Positions 37,123-45,897 of a DNA stretch of 64,000 bases are shown here, one piece after another; the first letter of the stretch is position 1, and every line of letters starts with the position of its first letter. The DNA is from Ketobacter sp. (GTDB lineage Bacteria > Pseudomonadota > Gammaproteobacteria > Pseudomonadales > Ketobacteraceae). The notes under the pieces are model-generated. The model did not search any database and was not told the origin of the DNA. It saw only the letters and a list, made by a program, of their open reading frames with translations. Made by a program: the position numbers and the translations under genes. The stretch covers positions 1-64,000 of the forward strand of contig NZ_RCHN01000019.1 of assembly GCF_003671495.1 (NCBI RefSeq). Reading direction: 5' to 3'.

Positions 37123-38310
37123 CTAACCGCGTTTTTTGATCACCAGGCGGCGTTCGATTTCAAAGATCTTGTCGCTGATTTTGCTTTTACCCAGAGCCTT
37201 CTTATCGTTCTCTTTTATGAAGAGGTCGCCACCGTGTTGTTCCAGGGCGGCGGCTGCGGTGATGTTCTTGACACCGATGAACTGCAGGGAAACCACACTG
37301 GCCAGGTCTTTCAGATCGCCGGGGGCGTCTTCCACCTGCAGTATTCGGGTCAGGCCAAACACGGTATCGCCGGCGAAAGCGGGTTGGGTGTGATAGCCTT
37401 CGGTGAAGCCCAGCTCCCAGATGGCGTTCTCGGACAGGTCACGGCTGGCAAGGCCTTCCAGCCAGGCGTAAACCAAACCGCCGTAGACAATGGGGTTGCC
37501 GCTCATGGGGCCGGAGAGGCTCTGGCTGAACACTTTGTCGTAGTGCAGGGGGTGGGTGTTGCCCACTTGATAAGTCAGCGCAAAATGCTCATCACTGATG
37601 GTGCGACCATTGTTGTGGACGATCACATCGCCCGGCGTGAAATCCTCAGCATAGGTGTTCCAGCCGGTCACCGACTTGGGGACATGGCGCAGGGCGGTGG
37701 GCAGTCCGTCGGGCAGGTTCACCGACGCGTCTTCCTGCCATGGAAAGGCGGGCAACTCGCCATCGGCGACCGGTACCGTGGGCATTCGGTCCCCGCGATA
37801 GGCCACCATCAGCTTGCGTTCGTATTGCAACACCACCTGATCTTTCTGGTTCACACCGAGGGTGCGAATGGTGACGATGCCGGGTTTGTCTGCACCCCGT
37901 TCCTTGCGATCCACCACCATGGTCATGGCGCGCACGGTATCACCGGGGTACACCGGGTTCAGGAACTGGGCATGATAGTAACCCAGATTGGCGATGACCT
38001 TTTCGGAGTCGTTTTGCACACCCAACGACAACACCACATTGAATACCATCTGGGGTGACGCCGGCAGTTTCTCAAAGCCGTGGGCTTTGGCGTATTCCAG
38101 GTCCAGATACAGCGGATTGCACTGCATATACGTGCGGGAGAAAAAATCAATATTGGACTGGGTGAAGGAAAACCCCCGGGGATGGACGAACAGCTGACCC
38201 GGAACGTATTCTTCCAGGTAGCGACCGTATTGCGGGTGGCGCACCTTATCCAGATTGATTTCGGTGCCCGGTGCCAGTTCAGTCTGTGCAGAAAATTTTA
38301 TGGCCATCAT
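37123..38310 (-). CDS. mch: Mesaconyl-CoA hydratase (MaoC-type)
   Basis: This is a 395-residue double-hotdog MaoC-family hydratase, slightly longer than the characterised Mch of Rhodobacter (about 343 residues). The first hotdog domain has FVHPRGFSFTQSNIDFFS and QCNPLYLDLEYAKAHGFEKL. The second has IVHNNGRTISDEHFALTYQV and NTHPLHYDK, with the hydratase Asp/His region. It interconverts mesaconyl-C1-CoA and beta-methylmalyl-CoA. The start is at 38310 (MMAIKF), with AAGGA five bases upstream; the next codon is also ATG. It lies between mcd and ecm. Confidence 0.92.
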   Translation of the reverse strand: MMAIKFSAQTELAPGTEINLDKVRHPQYGRYLEEYVPGQLFVHPRGFSFTQSNIDFFSRTYMQCNPLYLDLEYAKAHGFEKLPASPQMVFNVVLSLGVQNDSEKVIANLGYYHAQFLNPVYPGDTVRAMTMVVDRKERGADKPGIVTIRTLGVNQKDQVVLQYERKLMVAYRGDRMPTVPVADGELPAFPWQEDASVNLPDGLPTALRHVPKSVTGWNTYAEDFTPGDVIVHNNGRTISDEHFALTYQVGNTHPLHYDKVFSQSLSGPMSGNPIVYGGLVYAWLEGLASRDLSENAIWELGFTEGYHTQPAFAGDTVFGLTRILQVEDAPGDLKDLASVVSLQFIGVKNITAAAALEQHGGDLFIKENDKKALGKSKISDKIFEIERRLVIKKRG

Positions 38311-38324
38311 CTATTCCTTAGGGA

Positions 38325-39995
38325 TTACGCTGCGCTTTCTACCAGGGCTTTTGCGATTACTTTCAATGCCAGGGTTTCTTCCGCACCTTCGAATATGGAC
38401 AGAACGCGGGAATCGATAAAGTAGCGGCTGACGGCGGTCTCTTCTGCGTAGCCCATGCCGCCGTGGATCTGCATGGCTTCCCGGCACAGCCACTCCGATG
38501 ACTTGCAGGAATAGAGTTTTACCAGGCTGGCTTCCATCTGGCCTTTGCCTTCGTCCATCAGGCGGGCAACGTGATAAGTAAATTGGCGGGAAACCTGCAG
38601 CAGCATGGCCATGCGCGCGATTTTCACCAGGGTTAACTGGTAGTCGCCGATGGGTTTGCCGAACACCACCCGTTCTTTGGAGTAATCCAGGGCCCGCTCA
38701 AAGGCGGCTTGCATAACACCGGTGGCACGGGCGGCAGTCTGGATTCGACCGCCGGCAAAACCGGCCATCGTGTAATAGAAACCTTTGCCAATGCCTTCGG
38801 CACCGCCCAGCACGTGGGAATCGGGCACGAAATAATTGTCAAAGAACACGGTGAAAGAGTGCATGCCGCGGTAGCCGATGGTAGGAATGGCCTTGCCGGT
38901 AATGGTGCCGCCATTGGGTTGCTCATGGGCAAAGGCATGGCCGGGGAAGGTGGGCTTTTCCACCAGGAACATGGTCAGGCCTTTGTGACCGGAACTCATG
39001 TCGGGATTGGTGCGGGCCAGGGTCAGTAACACACCGGCACGACCGGCAAAGGTACACCAGGTTTTTTCACCGTCCAGCACCCAGCCACCTTCCACCTGGG
39101 TGGCTTTTAATTTCATACTGGCCACATCCGAACCAAAATTGGGCTCCGTCACCGCGACCGCATTGAGTGGCTCCGCCATGGCCAGCTTGGGCAGCCAATA
39201 CTGCTTCTGTTCTTCGGTGCCGCCTTTCAACAGGGCGCGGGACATGATCTCAGGGCGGGTGATCAAACTGCCTGCGGCGCCGAGGGAGCCGCGGGACAGT
39301 TCTTCGGTGACCACAATCATGCCCAGGTTGTCTTCGCTGTCATCCGGCTGGATACCGCCATACTGCATGGGAATCGACAGACCAAAACAACCCAGATCCA
39401 CCAGGGGCTTCAGGATTTCATCGGGAATGTCCAGATCCTTGGTGTGGATGTGTTCCGCCAAAGGCATGACCACGTCCGTGGCAAAGGAGCGGAACTGGTC
39501 CCGCATCATTTCCTTTTCTTCATCCAGCATGTACTCGCCGGTGAAACCATGGTTTTCCAGAACGTCTTTGCCCACCGCTTGCAGGCTTTCTGTGGACAAG
39601 TACTGGTTGATGAAGGCATCCACGGCATCGGAATCCACTGACGCCGCCAATTGTTCGCGGCTGAATCCGTAGTCGGAACGGCGCGCGTTGAATCGGCTGC
39701 GTACATTCTGCAGGGCTTCAGCGGCGTACTGCAGTGCCAGACGTTCTTCGATCCGGTTGTCTTCACCCCCTTTGGCGTCTTTTACCAGGCCGCTGTAGCC
39801 CAGCATTACCTTGGCGGCGGTGATTTCCGCTTCGCAATACGCCACTTCGTAACAGGCCAACTGCTTCTCGTCCAGCTTGGAGCCGGAGACCCGGCCGTCC
39901 ACTGAACTGAAGGCTTTGAGATTGCTGAGCGCGGTATTGAGCGCGGTCTGGGCCTGGTCGATGAGGCTGCGTGCTTGGTCGATTGCTGAAGACAT
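38325..39995 (-). CDS. mcd: Methylsuccinyl-CoA dehydrogenase
   Basis: This is a 556-residue acyl-CoA dehydrogenase with an extra N-terminal domain of about 140-150 residues, the length typical of methylsuccinyl-CoA dehydrogenase rather than ordinary 380-residue enzymes. I chose the ATG at 39995 because GGAG lies six bases upstream; the open frame extends to 40055 without support. Visible blocks are LNAVAVTEPNFGSDVASMKL, DGEKTWCTFAGRAGVLLTLA and QIHGGMGYAEETAVSRYFID. It oxidises (2S)-methylsuccinyl-CoA to mesaconyl-C1-CoA with transfer of electrons to ETF. Confidence 0.93.
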   Translation of the reverse strand: MSSAIDQARSLIDQAQTALNTALSNLKAFSSVDGRVSGSKLDEKQLACYEVAYCEAEITAAKVMLGYSGLVKDAKGGEDNRIEERLALQYAAEALQNVRSRFNARRSDYGFSREQLAASVDSDAVDAFINQYLSTESLQAVGKDVLENHGFTGEYMLDEEKEMMRDQFRSFATDVVMPLAEHIHTKDLDIPDEILKPLVDLGCFGLSIPMQYGGIQPDDSEDNLGMIVVTEELSRGSLGAAGSLITRPEIMSRALLKGGTEEQKQYWLPKLAMAEPLNAVAVTEPNFGSDVASMKLKATQVEGGWVLDGEKTWCTFAGRAGVLLTLARTNPDMSSGHKGLTMFLVEKPTFPGHAFAHEQPNGGTITGKAIPTIGYRGMHSFTVFFDNYFVPDSHVLGGAEGIGKGFYYTMAGFAGGRIQTAARATGVMQAAFERALDYSKERVVFGKPIGDYQLTLVKIARMAMLLQVSRQFTYHVARLMDEGKGQMEASLVKLYSCKSSEWLCREAMQIHGGMGYAEETAVSRYFIDSRVLSIFEGAEETLALKVIAKALVESAA

Positions 39996-40023
39996 TGGGA
40001 TCTCCGTAATACTCTGTTTGTGT

Positions 40024-40073
40024 GGGCGCGACGACTGCCGCACCCATTCCATCATTTAAGCAGATTCGCGCCC
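40024..40073 (-). promoter_or_regulatory. Long hairpin between the lyase and mcd genes
   Basis: GGGCGCGA (40024-40031) and TCGCGCCC (40066-40073) are perfect inverted repeats, with CTGC (40035-40038) and GCAG (40060-40063) extending the stem inside. It lies in the 82-bp gap between the lyase stop and the mcd start, on the operon transcript. There is no T-run on the minus strand, so RNA stability or processing is a more likely role than termination. Confidence 0.45.
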
Positions 40074-40077
40074 GTTG

Positions 40078-41508
40078 TTAACCGTGGGCACGATTGGAAA
40101 CGATGTGTACGAACGAACGGGATTTCAATTCACCCATGGTGATGCCGGTGGCGACGGCTTCTTCTTCGGTAATGGCACCACAGGCAATGCCACGCAGGAA
40201 GAAGTTCAACAGGCCCTGGCCGGTGGCAGCATCATCAAAGGTGTTGCCCACCAGGGTTGCCTGCGCTGCCTTGTTGACAAAGGCTTCCAGACGCTTGGAG
40301 GCATCCGGCAGACCTTCCAGGAAGAAGGTGTACACGGCTGCGTAGCGGATGGGTAACTGGCCGGGATTCAGGTCCCAGCCCTGGTAATAAGCATGACGCA
40401 GGGAGTGCTGGATGTTGTCGTAATGCAGTTTCCAGGCTGAATGCACAACCGCCGCGTTTTCCAGTTGTTGTTGGGTGGTCAGATCCCCTTTATGGGGTCC
40501 GATGGGCATCACGGTCGTGGCGCCGTCACTGATGGTGAGCCCGGTTCCGGCACAGGCGACCTGCAGTACATGGCGGGCAAAGTCGGAGGCCGGGTGCGTG
40601 TGCGTCTGGTGGGCGGCGGTGATATTGCAGGTGGCGGTGTAGTCATAGGTTCCGAAGATTGCGGAACGACACCGGCCCCGGGCCGCGGCGGCCAGCAGAC
40701 GAACCTGATTGGAACCGTCAGCGTCGATGATGGCCTGAGTGGTTTCGATCATGATTTCCAATTTGAGCGAGTTGGGAGCGTAGCCGCACTTCGCTTCAAT
40801 GATGTCCAGCAGGTCGGCCAGTGCCGCCACTTGCTCCGGGTGAGTCACCTTCGGCAGCGTGATGATGAAATTCTCAGGAACCTTGCCGCCGGTGACTTCC
40901 GCCAAACGGGTCAGAAACAGGTCCAGGGTGCGCACAGAACGTTGGCGACATTCTTCAGTGAAGGTTTTGATACGGATGCCGATGAAGGGGGGCAGGGTGC
41001 CTTCTTCCATGCCTTTGGCCACTTCTTCTGCAGTGCGTACGGCGTCTGCGTCTTCTTCGGCGTCCGGTCGGTTACCGTAGCCGTCTTCAAAGTCGATACG
41101 GCTGTCTTCGATGGGTTCGTTGGCGAGCTTCTTCACAACCCGGTCATACACCGTGTAAGCCAGCCAGGCGGCGGGGTTGGCCTCTTTCATTTTCAAAGGA
41201 TCGGCGGCCACCGCTGCGCCCAGAACGTTGGCCTCTGCCGCCGTGGTGGGTAAGGACTCGGACCCACGCATGCCCAGGATTCGCGCCAGTGCACAAAAAT
41301 CCGGTGCGTATGTGTCCAACGCCCGTTGAGCCAGACTACCCAGTTTTTGTGCTGCGCCTGCTTTGTACAGATTGGCACCACCATACACCGTGTGCACAGG
41401 CTGACGATCAGAGGAGTCTCCGGGGTACAAAGAACTGTGCTTTTGGTTGGATTCAGCCAGTTTGGCCAGGATGGATTGGGTGTCGGAATCGGTCAATGTC
41501 AGTTTCAT
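40078..41508 (-). CDS. HpcH/HpaI-type aldolase/citrate lyase family protein, putative beta-methylmalyl-CoA/malyl-CoA lyase
   Basis: This is a 476-residue member of the HpcH/HpaI/CitE superfamily: SRIDFEDGYGNRPDAEEDA (137-155), the presumed Mg-binding Glu in LKLEIMIETTQ (E255), and IFGTYDYTATCN (D289). It resembles the long DUF6986-type branch and not the roughly 320-residue malyl-CoA lyase (Mcl) normally found in ethylmalonyl-CoA operons. As first gene of this operon it most likely cleaves beta-methylmalyl-CoA to glyoxylate and propionyl-CoA, and perhaps malyl-CoA. That assignment rests on context. The start at 41508 has a weak ribosome-binding site. Confidence 0.8.
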   Translation of the reverse strand: MKLTLTDSDTQSILAKLAESNQKHSSLYPGDSSDRQPVHTVYGGANLYKAGAAQKLGSLAQRALDTYAPDFCALARILGMRGSESLPTTAAEANVLGAAVAADPLKMKEANPAAWLAYTVYDRVVKKLANEPIEDSRIDFEDGYGNRPDAEEDADAVRTAEEVAKGMEEGTLPPFIGIRIKTFTEECRQRSVRTLDLFLTRLAEVTGGKVPENFIITLPKVTHPEQVAALADLLDIIEAKCGYAPNSLKLEIMIETTQAIIDADGSNQVRLLAAAARGRCRSAIFGTYDYTATCNITAAHQTHTHPASDFARHVLQVACAGTGLTISDGATTVMPIGPHKGDLTTQQQLENAAVVHSAWKLHYDNIQHSLRHAYYQGWDLNPGQLPIRYAAVYTFFLEGLPDASKRLEAFVNKAAQATLVGNTFDDAATGQGLLNFFLRGIACGAITEEEAVATGITMGELKSRSFVHIVSNRAHG

Positions 41509-41855
41509 GCGTTACCCATGCCCTTAACAGGTCCTTTAAACAAGCGTTTTAATTTCATGCCGAGCGTTGTGAAAGCCTGATTTTAAAGACATTTTTACAA
41601 CAGAACGGTGAAATGGCGGAGTTTGAGAAGCCACATATTTTACCGGCCCCTACCAAAGAAAGGTAGATTATATAGTGGACCATGAGTCACGGCTATATGA
41701 ATGGCCTGTAAACTCCCGTCGCCCATGTGGGTGATGGCCAAGCCTCCAGTTATATTGGTAAGCTTTCCTGCAAAATGAAAATCAAAGCTAGACAATCCTA
41801 TAACCAATAGAAAATCACTCAGCTCGAATCGATTTTGAACTAAGGACGAATATTC
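41509..41855. promoter_or_regulatory. Divergent intergenic region, 347 bp
   Basis: This AT-richer gap separates the start of the ethylmalonyl-CoA operon (minus) from the lipoprotein gene (plus). It must hold the operon promoter. I saw no convincing open frame, strong dyad or clear -35/-10 pair, so regulation cannot be read from it. Confidence 0.5.
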
Positions 41856-43964
41856 ATGGAACGAAAGGGGAATGCCAAATGGCGGCTAACGTGCGCCGTT
41901 GGTAAAGTTTGCCGGGGGTTCACGCTTCTGTTGATCACGGTCGGGGCCTTAACCGGCTGCGGCGGGGGTGTGGCACCGAAAATGGAGTGGGGTGCGGCGG
42001 GGTTTCTTGGCTTCCCCTGGCCCAATGATGTGAGACGCTCGGCGGATGGCCAACTCGATGTCGAAGGGTTTCCCGGTACCGGCAATCCGTTGTTGAAGGC
42101 CATCATCGCCAAAGGCATTCCCTATCTGGATGGTTTTGGCACCAACTCTGGAGTGATGTTTCAATTCACCGGGTTGCTGGATCCTCGATCCCTGCCCAGC
42201 GCCTCGGCATCGTTACTGGACCGTTCACCGGTGATGCTGGTGAACCTGTCTCCGGAGTCACCCCGCTATCTGGAGAGAGTTCCGCTGCGCTCTGATTTCG
42301 ACCCGCTCACCACACTGTACCAGCCTGGTCATGTGCTCACATTGCTGCCGGTGCCGGGTTTCGCACTGGAGCCCAATACGCTCTATGGCACGGTGGTGTT
42401 TAGCGGGGTGTTGGATATAGCCGGCGAGCCGGTTCAGCGGGCTGCGTTGTTATCCGCCTTGGAGCGAGGCGCGCGGCCCCCGGACATGCCGCAATCAGTG
42501 TGGGCCCCATTGCAACATCAATGGAGGCAAATCGCTGACTATGTCACCGCGCATACCGAATGGAGTCAGGACGAAGTGGCTGCATTCACGGTCTATCGCA
42601 CCACGGACCCCACCCGCTATGCGTTTCCCGTGGCGGCGGCGGTGGCAGCGATTCCCGATCAGGTGGTGATGGATTCCGTGCAGATCAGCCATAGCACGCT
42701 GATGTGTGGCTACTACAATCATCTGCCGTTAGAGGCACGGGTCGACTTACCGGTTTGGCAGCAAGGAGTGCATCCCTATTCCCTGGGAGGAGGCATGATC
42801 CAGATTGATGAGCGCGATGGAATGGCCCGGCAGCAAGGTGTGGAAAGTACGTTGATGTCCATTAACATCGGTTGTAGCGGAGGTGCTACTCCGAAGGTGC
42901 CCATGATCTTCGCCAACGGAACCGGCGGGAGCTATAACTCAGCCACCGAGTTCAGCGGCGGTTTTTACGATGGCCGGGAATTTTTTGATGTGGCCCTGGC
43001 GGTGGCGCCTCATCAATCCAGCCAGCGTGCTGCCCCGGTGCTGGCTGACTTCGCTGAGTTCTTGAGTCAATTTGATGTTCACGTGGACAGTTCAGACCTG
43101 GAGGGGGTGACCTTTTACAATCTGTTGAACCCGGCGGCCAATATTGGCAACCACCTGCAGAGCGCAGCGGACCAGTTATATCTGCGCAGGGTGGCGGTGC
43201 TGTTGCCGGAAATTCTGGAGCAAAACGGGATTACGGCTCAGCCGCTTAATTTCGACTTCACACAATTCAGTGTGCGGTCGGATGTGGCGGTACTGGGTGG
43301 ACACAGCCAGGGTGCCAGCATTGTGCCATTGGCCATGGCGATGGACCCCACCTTCAATGCCGGGTTCCTGAGTGGCGCCGCATCACACGCGTATTTTCAG
43401 GCGGTGCATCGGGGCTCCATCCGCAGGGTCATATCGGTGGCACTGGCGGGCATCGTGGAGAACGAGGTGGATTACTATCATCCCTTGATGCAGATTCTGC
43501 AAACCCTGCATGGCCCCGCGGATTCCGTTAACTACGTGCCCTACATGCAGACCGACAATCTGTTGCAGGTGGCGGCCTACGATGATCAGTGCATCCCCCG
43601 GGAAGCTGCTGGTGCATTGGGGTTGGCGTTTACGCGGGCTGGCCTGATGCGGCCGGCGGCATGGACCACACACCATTTCTCGTTTTTTGACCCGGACAAT
43701 GTGTTGGGGATCACTGAGGAGGAAATGACCGCGTTCCCGGTGACAGAACCGAACCTTGAGCGGGGTGGCGCAGGGGAGGTGGGTGGCATAGGCCTGTTCT
43801 TGCAGGTGGACGGCGGGCACCATTGGTCTATGGCCGCCGAAACCGGGCGCGGGTTTCTGGATCGGGCTACCGGCCGTATCCCGGATGCGCCTATCGTGGC
43901 GCCCCGGAACGGGGGGTTGGCATACGGTTGCGACGAACGCTACGAACCTGGCTACAACCCCTGA
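41856..43964 (+). CDS. Putative lipase-like alpha/beta hydrolase lipoprotein
   Basis: This 702-residue exported protein has an N-terminal signal sequence ending in the lipobox GALTGCGGG, giving a lipidated Cys near residue 35. The early segment (GFPWPNDVRRSADGQLDV) recalls the N-terminal domain of VolA/Pla-1-type bacterial lipases (FPxD-like). A nucleophile elbow VLGGHSQGASIVPLAMA appears around residue 485, and a late DGGHHWSM could hold the catalytic His. Likely roles are a surface or periplasmic esterase/lipase. It is divergent from the ethylmalonyl-CoA operon and convergent with an SDR gene. The family assignment is tentative. Confidence 0.78.
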   Translation: MERKGNAKWRLTCAVGKVCRGFTLLLITVGALTGCGGGVAPKMEWGAAGFLGFPWPNDVRRSADGQLDVEGFPGTGNPLLKAIIAKGIPYLDGFGTNSGVMFQFTGLLDPRSLPSASASLLDRSPVMLVNLSPESPRYLERVPLRSDFDPLTTLYQPGHVLTLLPVPGFALEPNTLYGTVVFSGVLDIAGEPVQRAALLSALERGARPPDMPQSVWAPLQHQWRQIADYVTAHTEWSQDEVAAFTVYRTTDPTRYAFPVAAAVAAIPDQVVMDSVQISHSTLMCGYYNHLPLEARVDLPVWQQGVHPYSLGGGMIQIDERDGMARQQGVESTLMSINIGCSGGATPKVPMIFANGTGGSYNSATEFSGGFYDGREFFDVALAVAPHQSSQRAAPVLADFAEFLSQFDVHVDSSDLEGVTFYNLLNPAANIGNHLQSAADQLYLRRVAVLLPEILEQNGITAQPLNFDFTQFSVRSDVAVLGGHSQGASIVPLAMAMDPTFNAGFLSGAASHAYFQAVHRGSIRRVISVALAGIVENEVDYYHPLMQILQTLHGPADSVNYVPYMQTDNLLQVAAYDDQCIPREAAGALGLAFTRAGLMRPAAWTTHHFSFFDPDNVLGITEEEMTAFPVTEPNLERGGAGEVGGIGLFLQVDGGHHWSMAAETGRGFLDRATGRIPDAPIVAPRNGGLAYGCDERYEPGYNP

Positions 43965-43972
43965 AGGCAAGG

Positions 43973-44803
43973 TCAGTCTGCCGGTTGAGCCTGGTCTTTT
44001 ACCTGCTGAGCCAGTCGGTGTTGGGCTTTGAGGTGGTCATCCAGGTTGGCACACTTGAAGTCCCAGGCCTGGCGGGCTTTTTCGTGGGGCATCACCAAAA
44101 ACTGGTTGGCTTCAACCGCGTCGTAGATCATGGTGGCGATGTCGTCGGCGCTCAGGTCGCTGGAGCCTTCCACCAGCTTGTCCAGTTTGGCTGCGGTGGT
44201 TTTATCCGGTGAGCGCATGGATTCCCCCAGATTGGTTTTGAAGAAGGAGGGACACACGCAGGTCACGCCAATGCCCCAGGGCTGCAGCTCCGCCACCAGG
44301 GTTTCAGACAGAGAAACCACTGCGGCTTTGGACACGTTGTAGTTACTCATGCCGGGTGGGTTCAGCAAACCGGCCATGGAGGCAATGTTCACCAGGTGAC
44401 CTGAGCCCTGTTCCTTCATCACCGGGACACTGGCCTGGCAGCCGCGCAGCACACCAAAAAAGTTGATGTCCATGACCCATTCCCAGTCTTCTGAACTGAC
44501 CCAGTCAAAGGGGCCCCCGGCCGCGACACCGGCATTGTTGATCAGGATGTCGATTCCTCCCCAGCGTTTTTTGGTGGCGGCCACCGCCTGTTCAACATCC
44601 TCCATCTTGCGTACATCGCAGCGCTGATAGAATGCGTCAACGCCACTTAGCTTAAGCTGGACAAGGGTTTCTGCCCCTCGTTCGTCATTCAGGTCCACGA
44701 TGGCTACGTGATGCCCCTGGCGTGCATACTTCAGTGCCAGAGCCTTGCCCAGTCCGCTGGCAGCCCCTGTGATCAACACGCGTTTTGATCCCGACCGGTC
44801 CAT
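43973..44803 (-). CDS. SDR family oxidoreductase
   Basis: This is a 276-residue classical short-chain dehydrogenase/reductase. The cofactor motif TGAASGLGKALALKYA is near residue 12. NNAGVAAGG lies near 90. The catalytic Ser is in LVNIASMAGLL, and YNVSKAAV provides the Tyr and Lys. An Asp after beta-2 (HVAIVDLND) favours NAD(H). The substrate is unknown. It runs convergent with the lipoprotein gene, 8 bp apart, and divergent from the DUF4892 gene. Confidence 0.92.
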   Translation of the reverse strand: MDRSGSKRVLITGAASGLGKALALKYARQGHHVAIVDLNDERGAETLVQLKLSGVDAFYQRCDVRKMEDVEQAVAATKKRWGGIDILINNAGVAAGGPFDWVSSEDWEWVMDINFFGVLRGCQASVPVMKEQGSGHLVNIASMAGLLNPPGMSNYNVSKAAVVSLSETLVAELQPWGIGVTCVCPSFFKTNLGESMRSPDKTTAAKLDKLVEGSSDLSADDIATMIYDAVEANQFLVMPHEKARQAWDFKCANLDDHLKAQHRLAQQVKDQAQPAD

Positions 44804-44945
44804 GGTTTCCCCCTGTGAAGGTCATGTAGTGAGTTGGTTTAGAGTGCGAGTCATATTAGTTCAATTCGCCTCACAGTTGAACACAACTTGAATAGGCTGG
44901 CGCGGTCTGCTAGTTTCCAAATCGTTGAGCCTGCAAGGATTATTA

Positions 44946-45806
44946 ATGATTACTCTGGGTAAGTCCGTTGTTCGTCTGGTGTTTCTACCGGTGGTGTTGC
45001 TGCTGTCGGCTATGGGGCCTTCTGCCGCGGCAGAAGCGATCTTTCCACAGGCCAAACTGGTCGCGGAGACCAGTGAGGAAAATCGCCACTACCTACTGCC
45101 TTTGGGGAGGGTGAAGCTGGATCGCCGATTGGGGCGGGATATGCCCGCTGAGTACAAGCGTCTGGATGGCATCTTTGCTTCCCAGGTCTGGGAGTTGAAC
45201 GGCAACCAGACCCTGGCTGAGTCCAAGGCGCAGGTGCAGAGTCATATTGATCAGGCCCGATACGATCTTCTGTTCTCCTGTTTCAGTCGCGACTGTGGGG
45301 AAAGCTTCGCCTGGGCCAACTCAGTGTTTAATGAGGCGTTGCTGTACGGCAACGACCGCACGCAAAGCCTGTGGGTGGTGAAAGACAAAGGCCAGCGCCG
45401 GTATCACGTATTCTATCTGGTTGAGCGCCCCAACCGGCGCTCTTATTTCTACGAAGAAACCCTGTTCGTTCCCGATCTGACGTTGGATGAGTCGGTCATC
45501 CGGGAGCTGCTGAACACGCAGGGGCATCTTTTGCTGGGGGAGGTACCTGTGCTTGACGGCACCCCCGATTTTAACCCGGTGCTTGAAAAACTGATGCCGC
45601 ACAGTGCATCCATACCGCCACGCTTACTGGTTCTGCATCGCCACGGCGACGCCCTGCAGCAATCGGATCTGGTGGCGCAGTTTAAACAGGCCTTGCAAAG
45701 CAAAGGGTTGGACGTCGAAGTGAAGGATGCGGCCAATCTGGCACCCCGGGCCACTGCTCCGGGCAACATTTGGGTGGAGTGGGTGAGGCCAGACTGGAAG
45801 CCTTAG
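44946..45806 (+). CDS. DUF4892 domain-containing exported protein
   Basis: The protein has 286 residues from the ATG at 44946, with AAGGA seven bases upstream. An N-terminal signal peptide (VVRLVFLPVVLLLSAMGPSA) precedes the mature domain. Conserved blocks are ELNGNQTLAESKAQVQSHID, LFSCFSRDCGESFAWANSVF and RRYHVFYLVERPNRRSYFY, matching DUF4892 proteins of gammaproteobacteria. The C-terminal part (PPRLLVLHRHGDALQQSDLV) has an OmpA-like beta-alpha pattern. The function is unknown; it is probably periplasmic or outer-membrane associated. Confidence 0.86.
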   Translation: MITLGKSVVRLVFLPVVLLLSAMGPSAAAEAIFPQAKLVAETSEENRHYLLPLGRVKLDRRLGRDMPAEYKRLDGIFASQVWELNGNQTLAESKAQVQSHIDQARYDLLFSCFSRDCGESFAWANSVFNEALLYGNDRTQSLWVVKDKGQRRYHVFYLVERPNRRSYFYEETLFVPDLTLDESVIRELLNTQGHLLLGEVPVLDGTPDFNPVLEKLMPHSASIPPRLLVLHRHGDALQQSDLVAQFKQALQSKGLDVEVKDAANLAPRATAPGNIWVEWVRPDWKP

Positions 45807-45897
45807 GTAAGGAATGAGAACCGGTTCACAGAGGGTTGAAACCTAAAATCATTCTGGTTGAAAAGTGATCAGTTCAGCCTATCTTGCAGGAAGACAG

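Noticed and set aside
36820..38058. 412-codon open frame on the plus strand
   Set aside because: It lies antisense across ecm and mch, both clearly real, and has no recognisable family features.
45818..45827. GAACCGGTTC palindrome after the DUF4892 gene
   Set aside because: It is only 10 bp, with no loop or T-run and no gene arrangement that makes it a likely operator.
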